64,000 nt of DNA from Apibacter mensalis (GTDB taxonomy: Bacteria; Bacteroidota; Bacteroidia; Flavobacteriales; Weeksellaceae): NCBI RefSeq assembly GCF_001418685.1, contig NZ_LIVM01000004.1, positions 62,001 through 126,000 of the forward strand. The letters run 5' to 3'. Both the position numbers and the translations under genes were made by a program. The notes beneath the pieces are model-generated. The model had not been told where the DNA came from, searched no databases, and saw nothing but the letters and a program-made list of their open reading frames with translations. Shown here piece after piece: positions 26,498-34,312 of the stretch. Numbering within the stretch: position 1 is the stretch's first letter; every line of letters begins with the position of its first letter.

Positions 26498-28159
26498 TTA
26501 AAGAATATGGAGGTTCATTTCATTAGAGATAATTTTTCCGGATATGCCATAGGGTTTTAAAATCAAATAGATTTTATAATCACCGGGAGAAATTTGAGAC
26601 ACATCTATGTATAAAGTATTTTCAACAGTTTTATTTGCAGGTAAAATAATATTATCGTTGATGGTAATAATATATTCTTGCTCGAATGTTTTATTTTTAA
26701 CGAATAAGAAAAATATTTCTTGATTAGTTTTTTTCCCCAAGCTAATTTCTTTTGAATAAGGATTTATCCATTTTACATCGATTGTTTGTGAAGTGTCTTC
26801 AGATGATAAGGTAGTAGGTTGAACTTCGCATTTTATTTCTGAATAAGAATGGAAATCATCTACTGTTTTAAAATATTCATTTTTTCCGTCCTCATCCTTA
26901 ATAAAAACAGGTGATATTTCTTCCAATCCAAAAAATGTAATCGTTTTTCCTTGAATTTTTTGTTCTGCATTCCATATATCGTATTGAGAACGTCTGTGAG
27001 TATAAACTTGTAGACAATAAGAAGTTTTTTGAGTATAAAAATTATATGCAGCAGCTTTTTGGTAGCGTTCGAAAATGGCTATGCCCTCATTTACCTCTTC
27101 AGCATTCATTACAAATTGTTTTAATTTGTACATGGGAGTTCTATAAATAATTGCAGGAAAAAATAAGGATATCCTTACTATAAATAATAGAATTATATAA
27201 GTAAAAGACAGACGAGAAATCCAAGTAATATTTTTTCCTTTAAAGGTTATATAAGTCAATGGGATAAGAGCGATATAAATGATGAGGTTCCATTGAGGCT
27301 GAATGACCCTGCTAAATGAAAATAAACTAAAAAAAAGAATTCCTCCAAAACTTACCCATTGTAAAGACTTTATCCACGGTTTATTTCTATCCAAACGAGA
27401 GAAAATACTCTTTCCATAAAAATATATAAGTAATGGATTACCTATAATAAGAATACCGAGTATCCATTTAATGAATGGATAACTAAAAGATTTTTGCTTG
27501 TTTCTTTCAAAAAAATGATACTTTATTGATGCCCAATCATGTTCGTATTGCCAAAATAAATGAGGAAAGTATAAAATTAATGAGATTAACAAACTAAAAT
27601 AAAACCATTTATTTTTTAGTAAAGAGGGAAGAAAGGGTATAAGGGTAAAAACTATCAGTAAAGCTCCTTGATATTTAGAATACATGGTAAGTGCCATGGA
27701 TGTTCCTAAAAGTAGAGTGTTTATTAAATTGTGTTTTTCAGTGAATGTTTTCCATCGCCATAAAAATAATGAACTAAATAGAAGCAAGGGAGCATCGGGA
27801 GTGGATATAAACCCTAAAGTTTGATAAAACCCGACTGATCCAAAAAGACCAATAAACAAATAATTATCTTTTAATGTCTTAGGTTTAAGAATTACTATCC
27901 AGATAATATAAACACCTATGCAGGATAAAATAGACATTAATCTAACCCCTAAGGTTCCTTTGATAAGCAAATACCCTGCCTTAATAAATAAAGCAACCAT
28001 TGGCGGATGATCATAATAGCCAAAATCTAAATTATTAGACCAAACCCAATAATAGGCTTCATCATCAATTAAAGGAAGAGTTATTGATTGAAAAATATTT
28101 AATAAGAATAAAATACCTATGAATACAAATTGGATTTTGCTTGTTGATTTAAATTTCAT
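26498..28159 (-). CDS. GT-C family glycosyltransferase (ArnT/PMT-like)
   Basis: A 553-residue membrane enzyme. The first periplasmic loop after helix 1 contains LPLIDDEAYYWVWSNNLDFG and YYDHPPMVALF, the acidic donor-binding loop of ArnT/protein-mannosyltransferase relatives (GT83/GT39). About ten membrane segments follow to residue 345, then a periplasmic beta-rich domain of about 200 residues. It should transfer a sugar from a polyprenyl-phosphate donor to an envelope acceptor. It precedes lolD and ends a short operon. The acceptor is unknown. Confidence 0.8.
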   Translation of the reverse strand: MKFKSTSKIQFVFIGILFLLNIFQSITLPLIDDEAYYWVWSNNLDFGYYDHPPMVALFIKAGYLLIKGTLGVRLMSILSCIGVYIIWIVILKPKTLKDNYLFIGLFGSVGFYQTLGFISTPDAPLLLFSSLFLWRWKTFTEKHNLINTLLLGTSMALTMYSKYQGALLIVFTLIPFLPSLLKNKWFYFSLLISLILYFPHLFWQYEHDWASIKYHFFERNKQKSFSYPFIKWILGILIIGNPLLIYFYGKSIFSRLDRNKPWIKSLQWVSFGGILFFSLFSFSRVIQPQWNLIIYIALIPLTYITFKGKNITWISRLSFTYIILLFIVRISLFFPAIIYRTPMYKLKQFVMNAEEVNEGIAIFERYQKAAAYNFYTQKTSYCLQVYTHRRSQYDIWNAEQKIQGKTITFFGLEEISPVFIKDEDGKNEYFKTVDDFHSYSEIKCEVQPTTLSSEDTSQTIDVKWINPYSKEISLGKKTNQEIFFLFVKNKTFEQEYIITINDNIILPANKTVENTLYIDVSQISPGDYKIYLILKPYGISGKIISNEMNLHIL

Positions 28160-28198
28160 TATTTATATATAGACTTAATGTTGAATAAATTCATAGAT

Positions 28199-28235
28199 AA
28201 AAAAAACTTCTGAATCACAGGTTGTGCCAGAAGTT
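28199..28235 (-). terminator. Intrinsic terminator after ilvE
   Basis: On the minus strand, AACTTCTG pairs with CAGAAGTT across 28205-28235 with an inner CACA/TGTG extension, followed by a run of eight T (complement of 28199-28206). It lies about 40 bases after the ilvE stop. Confidence 0.75.
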
Positions 28236-28276
28236 AGTAAAAAGTTAATTTGTTTATTTAAAAAATATATAAACTT

Positions 28277-29326
28277 TTATATTTTATATCTCCATCCAAA
28301 AGGATCATCAATTTCATTAGTTTGAATTCCCACCAACTGCTTTTTAAGAAAAACAGCATAACTTTCTTCATCTGGTAATTGAGGCAATTCCATTAGAGTA
28401 TCCTTATAACCCAAATGAGAATATCTAGATATAACCACTGCAGTACCACAACCAAAAATTTCTTTTAAATTGCCTTCTTGATATGCGTTAACTATATTAT
28501 CAACAGATATTCTTTCTTCCTTCACATCCAAATTGTGATATTTAGCTAAATTTATTAAGCTGTCTCTGGTTATACCGCTTAAAATCGTTGTGGAAGTAGG
28601 AGGGGTAAAAATAGTATTTCCGATTCTTACCATAACATTCATAGTTCCGGATTCTTCAAAATATGCATGATTCTTACTGTCAGTCCATATAACCTGATCA
28701 AAACCTTCCTTATTTGCTAAAAAAGTAGGATAAAAAGAAGCTCCGTAATTACCGGCACATTTGGTAAAACCAACACCGCCATCGACTGCACGGGTATAAT
28801 AATCCTCAATTTTAATTTTTAAAGGCTTATCATAATAATTTCCCGCAGGTGACGTCATAATTGCGAAGGTATATTTATTAGATATCCTAGCTGAAAACAT
28901 TTCTTCTGAAGCGAACATAACCGGGCGAATATATAAAGAGATTCCGGGTTTTGTAGGAATCCAATCACGGTCTAAATCAATTAAGGCATAGAGTCCGTCA
29001 ATAAAAATTTCTTTAGGTACTTGAGGCATAGCCAGACGTTTTGCTGATTCATTAAACCGTTCAAAATTTTTTTCAGGTCGGAATAAAAAAACCTCATTAT
29101 TTTTATCCTTATATGCTTTCATTCCTTCAAAAATTGCTTGACCATAATGAAGAGCCATTAAAGCAGGAGAATAGTTCATGGACCCATAGGGCATAATAAC
29201 CGGTTCTCCCCATTTCCCATTTTCATAATCACATATAAGCATATGATCCGAAATATTAGCACCAAATGGAGAGTCGTTGGGATCTATTTTATTTAATCTG
29301 GAATTATCTATTTTATTTATTTTCAT
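28277..29326 (-). CDS. ilvE: Branched-chain amino acid aminotransferase
   Basis: A fold-type IV PLP aminotransferase (349 residues from ATG 29326) exchanging amino groups between branched-chain amino acids and 2-oxoglutarate. Conserved features are YGQAIFEGMKAYK, FRPEKNFERFNESAKRL, YIRPVMFAS, the expected PLP-lysine segment GFTKCAGNYGAS, and TTILSGITRDS. The open frame extends to an ATG at 29347, but a -7 box at 29350-29357 would place initiation near 29343, so ATG 29326 is preferred. It is divergent from mnmD with facing promoters. Confidence 0.93.
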   Translation of the reverse strand: MKINKIDNSRLNKIDPNDSPFGANISDHMLICDYENGKWGEPVIMPYGSMNYSPALMALHYGQAIFEGMKAYKDKNNEVFLFRPEKNFERFNESAKRLAMPQVPKEIFIDGLYALIDLDRDWIPTKPGISLYIRPVMFASEEMFSARISNKYTFAIMTSPAGNYYDKPLKIKIEDYYTRAVDGGVGFTKCAGNYGASFYPTFLANKEGFDQVIWTDSKNHAYFEESGTMNVMVRIGNTIFTPPTSTTILSGITRDSLINLAKYHNLDVKEERISVDNIVNAYQEGNLKEIFGCGTAVVISRYSHLGYKDTLMELPQLPDEESYAVFLKKQLVGIQTNEIDDPFGWRYKI

Positions 29327-29349
29327 TACATATTGTTTATTAAACATTT

Positions 29350-29357
29350 CAAAATTA
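29350..29357 (-). promoter_or_regulatory. -7 box TAATTTTG for ilvE
   Basis: CAAAATTA on the plus strand reads TAATTTTG on the minus strand, an exact TAnnTTTG match 23 bases before the preferred ilvE ATG. Confidence 0.6.
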
Positions 29358-29369
29358 ATAAATAAATCA

Positions 29370-29399
29370 TTTGATAGATTAAAAAGAGTTGTAATTTTG
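29370..29399 (+). promoter_or_regulatory. Promoter TTTG-N18-TAATTTTG for mnmD
   Basis: TTTG at 29370-29373 and TAATTTTG at 29392-29399 lie 18 bases apart, with the mnmD ATG 16 bases later. It faces away from the identical -7 box of ilvE. Confidence 0.6.
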
Positions 29400-29415
29400 A
29401 AATGATTTAAATTTT

Positions 29416-30087
29416 ATGTTAGAAAGAACCATTATCACTACATTGGAAGGTACTAAAACTATACATATTCCTGAATGGAATGAGACTTATCATTCTCGTC
29501 ATGGTATAATGCAAGAAGCAGAACACGTTTTTATTTCTCATGGTTTAGATCAAATTAAAACCTCAGAAATTTCAATTCTAGAAATGGGTTTTGGAACGGG
29601 TTTAAATGCTTTTTTAACGCTATTTAAAGCGATGGAAAAAGACTTGACGGTTCAATATTATACATTGGAAAAATATCCTCTTAATAAAGAAGAAATTAAC
29701 GAATTACAATATGGAGCTTTAGTAGATAATAAAAAAGCAGAAGAATATTATCAAGTATTACATCAAGCAGACTGGGAGCAGGAAATTCGTATATGTGAAA
29801 ATTTTACTTTTACTAAATTTAAAGCAGATTTTCTAGAATTAAGAAATTTACCCATTAACGATATAAATTTAATATATTTTGATGCTTTCGGAGCCAGAGT
29901 TCAGCCGGAGCTTTGGGAAGAAGATATTTTTAAGCAAATATTTGATTGTATGGTACCAGGAGGTTTGCTAACTACATATTCTAGTAAAGGAAGTGCCAGA
30001 AGAGCAATGCAGAGTGTTGGATTTAAAGTTGAAAAATTATCAGGACCGCAAGGAAAGCGAGAAATGGTTAATGCATGGAAAAGATAA
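29416..30087 (+). CDS. mnmD: tRNA 5-aminomethyl-2-thiouridine methyltransferase MnmD
   Basis: A standalone version (223 residues) of the methyltransferase half of E. coli MnmC, which uses SAM to methylate nm5s2U at wobble position 34 of certain tRNAs. The SAM-binding motif is EMGFGTGLNAFLTL, followed by YTLEKYPL, the conserved NLIYFDAFGARVQPELWEED, and LTTYSSKGSARRAMQSVGF. The MnmC oxidase half is absent, as in other Bacteroidota. Its last 13 bases overlap the NUDIX gene, indicating coupling. Confidence 0.9.
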   Translation: MLERTIITTLEGTKTIHIPEWNETYHSRHGIMQEAEHVFISHGLDQIKTSEISILEMGFGTGLNAFLTLFKAMEKDLTVQYYTLEKYPLNKEEINELQYGALVDNKKAEEYYQVLHQADWEQEIRICENFTFTKFKADFLELRNLPINDINLIYFDAFGARVQPELWEEDIFKQIFDCMVPGGLLTTYSSKGSARRAMQSVGFKVEKLSGPQGKREMVNAWKR

Positions 30088-30512
30088 AAAACTTAAATGT
30101 CAGAGTATATGGACTTTTAGTAAAAGACAATAGCTTGATGTTCTTAAATGAAATGTACGCAGGGAAGCAATTGCTTAAATTGCCAGGAGGAGGATTAGAA
30201 TTGGGAGAAGGAACCCTGGACACTTTGAAAAGAGAATTTAAAGAAGAGTTAAATTTAGAAGTTACTATCCAAGAACATTTTTATACACAAGATTTTTTTT
30301 TAAAATCTAAATTGACTCCGGATAGTCAGTTGCTTACTGTATATTATAAGGTTGATTGTAATAATTTTTCAAATTTACAGATTATCGAAAAATCCATACA
30401 TGAGGTGGTATGGATACCTTTAGATAAAATTAATATTGATACAATTACCTTACCTGTCGATAAAATTGTATTAAAAAAATTGCTCAAAAAAACACCTAGA
30501 TATTTAGAATAA
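30075..30512 (+). CDS. NUDIX hydrolase
   Basis: A 145-residue NUDIX hydrolase that cleaves nucleoside diphosphates linked to another group. The NUDIX box GGGLELGEGTLDTLKREF with KEELNLEV matches G-x5-E-x7-REUxEExGU. The ATG lies inside the 3' end of mnmD, so the two are translated together. The substrate could be an oxidised nucleotide or an NDP-sugar; nothing in the sequence decides this. Confidence 0.88.
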   Translation: MEKIKNLNVRVYGLLVKDNSLMFLNEMYAGKQLLKLPGGGLELGEGTLDTLKREFKEELNLEVTIQEHFYTQDFFLKSKLTPDSQLLTVYYKVDCNNFSNLQIIEKSIHEVVWIPLDKINIDTITLPVDKIVLKKLLKKTPRYLE

Positions 30513-30593
30513 TTTTACCGATTATCTTAATTTATTCTAAATATAAATTTCTTAAAATCAGTTATTTAGAATAAATCTTTGGATATTAATTTA

Positions 30594-30601
30594 TACTTTT
30601 G
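30594..30601 (+). promoter_or_regulatory. -7 box TACTTTTG
   Basis: Exact TAnnTTTG match 32 bases before the ATG of the Cys-rich small protein. Confidence 0.55.
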
Positions 30602-30633
30602 TATCAAAGTTTTTAAATAAAATAATAGTTGAT

Positions 30634-30882
30634 ATGGAATTAAAATTAGCTAAATGTTGTGGTAATTGTGAGCATTTTTTAAATGGACGATTATGTACTA
30701 TTAAAGAAATAGCGGTTAGCCAAAACCAAGTTTGTAATTCGTACGAATTTAAAGTGATTCATCATAGAGAAGATGATTGCCTTAAATGCTCTAAATTTCA
30801 GAAATCAGATTGCGCCCATCCAAAAGCAGCAAGTGAAGGTATTATGTGTACCGTATGGTATCCAAGAGCGACAGCCTCATAA
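30634..30882 (+). CDS. Cysteine-rich small protein, probably metal-binding
   Basis: An 82-residue protein without a signal peptide. It has two similar cysteine clusters: CCGNCEHFLNGRLC at residues 8-21 and CLKCSKFQKSDCAHP around 49-63, with two further cysteines (VCNSYEF and MCTVWYP). The paired C-x2-C layout suggests zinc or iron-sulfur binding. I do not recognise a named family. It has its own promoter and a strong terminator, so it is probably a real and separately expressed gene. Confidence 0.75.
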   Translation: MELKLAKCCGNCEHFLNGRLCTIKEIAVSQNQVCNSYEFKVIHHREDDCLKCSKFQKSDCAHPKAASEGIMCTVWYPRATAS

Positions 30883-30921
30883 ATTTTGTGAAATAATATA
30901 TTTACTTTTTTAATATGAGAG

Positions 30922-30950
30922 ACTGACTTTTTAAAGTCAGTTTATTTTTT
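30922..30950 (+). terminator. Intrinsic terminator of the Cys-rich gene
   Basis: Perfect 9-bp stem ACTGACTTT/AAAGTCAGT (30922-30941) with a 2-base spacer, followed by TTTATTTTTT; it lies 39 bases after the stop codon. Confidence 0.85.
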
Positions 30951-31202
30951 ATAAATAGTAAAGACAAAACTCTTGTCCAATAATTTTATTAAATAGATTT
31001 TAGATTTTTACAACACTAATATATTAACGTATAAAAGATCATAGAGTTAACAATACTTGACTAAATAAAAATTACCTATTTCTCGATGAGATATATAGTA
31101 ACGTAGTTTTTTATATTAAAAAGTCGTTCAAATCAATTTAACTTGAACATTATGTTGTTATAAGAATTTGAAAACATTTTTGTTAAATAAAATTTTTAAA
31201 GC

Positions 31203-31236
31203 GAAAAAAAGAGAGCTCAATAAAATTGAGTTCTCT
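31203..31236 (-). terminator. Intrinsic terminator of the metal-binding secreted protein gene
   Basis: A 12-bp stem pairs 31210-31221 with 31225-31236 (one G-T pair). On the minus strand it is followed by a T-run (complement of the A7 at 31204-31210). It lies about 70 bases after the stop at 31309. Confidence 0.8.
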
Positions 31237-31308
31237 AAATTGATAAATTAATGTATTAAATTATGAGAATTTTTAAATTTCTCTAAAAGAACGCTTAAAA
31301 CTATTTTT

Positions 31309-31641
31309 TCAATATTGACAACATAAAGGTAATTTTTTATAATCGGAATCTTTAGCTTTGTACTTTTCATTACTGTATCCCGACTTAGCTATTTTCTTCA
31401 AAATAGTATTTAGAGATGTTTTGGTGTCATCATAAGTTATAGTTGCAATTTTGGTGGCCGAATCCCATGTTATTGCAGATACATTCGTTTCAGAACCTGC
31501 ATTTTCAATAGTTTCTTTACACATATTGCAATTACCGTAAACTTTTATTTTTTCAACTTTTTGATTATTTATTTGTGCACTTATCTCGTTAACTGAAATA
31601 AAAATCAATAGGATGACAAAAATATTTCTTATGAATTTCAT
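31309..31641 (-). CDS. Secreted heavy-metal-associated (HMA) domain protein
   Basis: About 110 residues from ATG 31641, which gives the signal peptide MKFIRNIFVILLIFISVNEI ending SAQ. The HMA domain has the metal-binding motif YGNCNMCKETIENA (C-x2-C), where CopZ/MerP proteins bind copper or mercury, and the sequence ends LPLCCQY, a Cys pair that recurs in this periplasmic subgroup. It is probably a periplasmic copper or other soft-metal carrier. The longer frame from 31698 lacks a signal peptide and is rejected. It follows the helicase gene region but has its own terminator. Confidence 0.85.
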   Translation of the reverse strand: MKFIRNIFVILLIFISVNEISAQINNQKVEKIKVYGNCNMCKETIENAGSETNVSAITWDSATKIATITYDDTKTSLNTILKKIAKSGYSNEKYKAKDSDYKKLPLCCQY

Positions 31642-31709
31642 AATTATGGTATAATTTATAAGTAGCTTTAAATAATTTAAACAATTTAGAAATTTCAAAT
31701 TTAAATTTT

Positions 31710-33377
31710 CTATTGAGCTATTTCCAATGACATATTTTTACCATTAAAACTTAACTGATTTATCTTCTTTAATAATTGATCTGTATAATTCGCATCAACC
31801 TCAAAAAAAGTAAATTTATCTCTAATATCAATTTCTCCAATATCTGCTCTGGCACCTTTCGTATTCTTATTAATCAGGTCAATAACAGTTACTTTGTTAA
31901 GATTGTCTCTCTTGCCTAAATTAAAGAAAAAACGAGTGAAATTTCCTTGTCTTTTACTTTTTCTATTCCTGTTATTTCCATCTTTAGGATCCTTTCTTTC
32001 TTTTCTACTTCTACTGGTTGAAGATTTTCTTCCTCTTTCTGCAGCTCTCTCATTTTTATCAATGGGAGCAATATCTTTTTCATTTTTATAGAACTCCCAA
32101 GTTGATTTTAATTCCAGAAACATAATCCTTTTATAAAGTTCTTCTTTAGAAATACTAGATAAATCCGGAACAGTAGAAAGCTCAAATTCTTCGGAATCGA
32201 ACTCAGCATTAAGAAGTTTATCAGACAAATAAAATTCCTTTGCCTTCAAAATATCTTCTTTAGTAGGAATTTTCATTTCTTCTACCTTAATAGAAGTTTC
32301 CTTTTTAATACGATTAAATTTAACCATTTCACTTGGACGAATAATCGCTATAGATTCTCCGTCTTTACCGGCTCTTCCGGTTCTTCCACTTCTATGAATA
32401 AAAACTTCCGGATCATCAGGTAATGAAAAATGAATTACATGAGTGAGATCATTGACATCCAATCCTCTGGCTGCTACGTCAGTAGCAACAAGAATTCGTA
32501 AATTTTTTAAACGAAATTTTTTCATTACCATATCCCTTTGAGATTGTGATAAATCTCCATGTAGGGCATCGGCAGCATAACCTTGATGCATTAAAAAATC
32601 TGCAACGTTTTGAGTTTCCACGCGTGTTCTGCAGAAAATAATAGAATATATATTCGGATTGGCATCCAATACTCTTCTTAATCCATTATTTTTTTGTCTG
32701 TCACGTACCATTACGAATTTGTGAGTAATATTTTTCTTTACTTCATTAATTCCTCCGGCAGATATTTTTTGTGCGCCTTTCATATAATTTTTAGCAATTG
32801 CCTCTACTTGTTTAGACATGGTTGCTGAAAATAATAAAGTTTGTCTTTCTTTAGGCGTTTCTTTAAGGATTGTTTCTAATTCGGTTTTAAATCCCATAGA
32901 TAACATTTCATCTGCCTCGTCTAAAATTAACCATTTGATTTGGTTTATTTTTAGAACCCCTCTTTTAAGCATATCATTAACCCTTCCCGGCGTGCCTATT
33001 ACAATCTGAGGATTATTTTTCAAACCTCTAATTTGTTCAGAAATATTTGAACCTCCATAAACTGCCAATGAGCGTATTTGGGATAAATACTTAGAATAGC
33101 TGGCTATATCTTTAGAAATTTGTAAACATAATTCACGTGTTGGACAAAGGATTAAGGCTTGAACGTGCTTTTGATAGGGATCTATCATTTCCAATATAGG
33201 TAATGAAAATGCAGCTGTTTTACCGGTACCGGTTTGTGCTAAAGCTATTAAGTCTTCTTCCTTGGATAATAAATAGGGAACGGTTTGCTTCTGGATTTCA
33301 GTGGGTTGAGTATAACCCAACTCTGTTATGGCCTTTAATAAATCATCTGATAGGCCATACTCTTTGAATAAATTCAT
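31710..33377 (-). CDS. DEAD-box RNA helicase with DbpA-like C-terminal domain
   Basis: A 555-residue ATP-dependent RNA helicase (ATG 33377). Motifs in order: Q-motif GYTQPTEIQKQTV, Walker A AQTGTGKTAAF, PTRELCLQI, DEAD box LDEADEML, SAT, ATDVAARGLDV and HRSGRTGRAG. After a charged linker (about 430-480, rich in Arg/Lys/Ser) comes a DbpA-type RNA-binding domain (TRFFFNLGKRDNLNK) that in relatives binds rRNA. The probable role is ribosome assembly or RNA degradation. The -7 box lies 23 bases upstream. Confidence 0.92.
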   Translation of the reverse strand: MNLFKEYGLSDDLLKAITELGYTQPTEIQKQTVPYLLSKEEDLIALAQTGTGKTAAFSLPILEMIDPYQKHVQALILCPTRELCLQISKDIASYSKYLSQIRSLAVYGGSNISEQIRGLKNNPQIVIGTPGRVNDMLKRGVLKINQIKWLILDEADEMLSMGFKTELETILKETPKERQTLLFSATMSKQVEAIAKNYMKGAQKISAGGINEVKKNITHKFVMVRDRQKNNGLRRVLDANPNIYSIIFCRTRVETQNVADFLMHQGYAADALHGDLSQSQRDMVMKKFRLKNLRILVATDVAARGLDVNDLTHVIHFSLPDDPEVFIHRSGRTGRAGKDGESIAIIRPSEMVKFNRIKKETSIKVEEMKIPTKEDILKAKEFYLSDKLLNAEFDSEEFELSTVPDLSSISKEELYKRIMFLELKSTWEFYKNEKDIAPIDKNERAAERGRKSSTSRSRKERKDPKDGNNRNRKSKRQGNFTRFFFNLGKRDNLNKVTVIDLINKNTKGARADIGEIDIRDKFTFFEVDANYTDQLLKKINQLSFNGKNMSLEIAQ

Positions 33378-33399
33378 CAATAATTTTTAAAAATCGATA

Positions 33400-33429
33400 C
33401 AAAGATATGATTTGTTTGTTAATTAACAA
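33400..33429 (-). promoter_or_regulatory. Promoter TTG-N19-TATCTTTG for the helicase
   Basis: On the minus strand, TATCTTTG (complement of 33400-33407) is an exact -7 match, with TTG (complement of 33427-33429) 19 bases upstream. Confidence 0.65.
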
Positions 33430-33467
33430 TTCAAGAATTGATATATGTTTTCTATTATTTATATAAT

Positions 33468-34118
33468 TTATCCGTATTTTATTATTTCTTTCAATTTTTC
33501 AATATCTTTTATAATTATGTTTTTACCTTTAGTTTTGATAAGCTTTTCACGTTCAAACTTAGTCAAGGTATGAATAATGCTTTCCCTGGAATAGCCTATT
33601 ATTTCAGCAATTTCAGTTCGAGATAAACCAATGTCCTTAAAATTTTTATTACAAAATTTTAAAATAAACATTGCCATGGCACCCTCCACGTTCTTAAAAC
33701 TTAGATTGATTAGCCATTCCATGGTCTCCTGTAGTTTTAATTCTAATTTATTACTGATTTTAAGATAAAATGAATTATTCAATTCACATATTTTCCTGAA
33801 TAAATTTTTTGGGATAACCATTAGCTTTGAAGTGGTAAGAGAATGGGTACTGTAAGGATAATGTTCCATTAATATATAATCCTTACCTATAATTTCACCT
33901 TCTCGGGCTATATATACTATTTTTTTTTTATTTCCGGATTGATAGGTCATTTTACAATAGCCTTCTAATACAAAATATATATTAGCGGCAAAGCTTCCTT
34001 GTTTAAAGAGTGCTTCTCTGGAATCAAAGTCAACAATACTGCAGTTTTGAGAAAGAAACATTTTCTCTTCTTCAGTTAATATAGTATAAAAAGGAATGGC
34101 AGCAATCAACTTTTCCAT
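33468..34118 (-). CDS. Crp/Fnr family transcriptional regulator
   Basis: A 216-residue regulator with an N-terminal cyclic-nucleotide-type beta-roll (ALFKQGSFAANIYFVLEGYCKM) and a C-terminal winged helix (IGLSRTEIAEIIGYSRESII, then HTLTKFEREKLIKTKG). It lacks the N-terminal four-cysteine cluster of E. coli FNR, having only isolated Cys residues, so oxygen sensing by a [4Fe-4S] cluster is unlikely. It is divergent from the dcu-aspA operon, so control of anaerobic C4-dicarboxylate metabolism is the natural inference. Its own promoter is near perfect. Confidence 0.88.
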   Translation of the reverse strand: MEKLIAAIPFYTILTEEEKMFLSQNCSIVDFDSREALFKQGSFAANIYFVLEGYCKMTYQSGNKKKIVYIAREGEIIGKDYILMEHYPYSTHSLTTSKLMVIPKNLFRKICELNNSFYLKISNKLELKLQETMEWLINLSFKNVEGAMAMFILKFCNKNFKDIGLSRTEIAEIIGYSRESIIHTLTKFEREKLIKTKGKNIIIKDIEKLKEIIKYG

Positions 34119-34146
34119 ATTAAAAAAAAGTAAAATATTTCACTTA

Positions 34147-34178
34147 CAAAGGTAATTATATTGTTTTAAAAATACAAA
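34147..34178 (-). promoter_or_regulatory. Promoter TTTG-N20-TACCTTTG for the Crp/Fnr gene
   Basis: On the minus strand, TTTG (complement of 34175-34178), 20 bases and TACCTTTG (complement of 34147-34154) match the consensus exactly; the ATG lies 28 bases downstream. Confidence 0.75.
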
Positions 34179-34221
34179 AAACATCACTCCCGAAAAATAA
34201 TTAAAATCTCAATTATCTATT

Positions 34222-34229
34222 TACATTTG
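34222..34229 (+). promoter_or_regulatory. -7 box TACATTTG for dcu-aspA, without a -33 element
   Basis: Exact TAnnTTTG match 83 bases before the transporter ATG. No TTTG lies at the expected upstream spacing; instead an imperfect palindrome ATAATT-N8-AATTAT occupies 34197-34216. This suggests dependence on an activator, possibly the divergent Crp/Fnr protein. Confidence 0.5.
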
Positions 34230-34312
34230 CAAATAACAAATAATTAAAACTAAAATTTGTTATAAATTTTATACCTATTGTTGGTTTTAAATTAAATAAA
34301 ATTAATTTTTAG

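Larger units (their letters stand above)
30883..31308. other. Intergenic stretch with two terminators
   Basis: About 425 bases between convergent genes. It contains the two hairpin terminators listed separately, at its two ends. The middle (30951-31199) is AT-rich and shows no reading frame or RNA gene. Confidence 0.5.
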
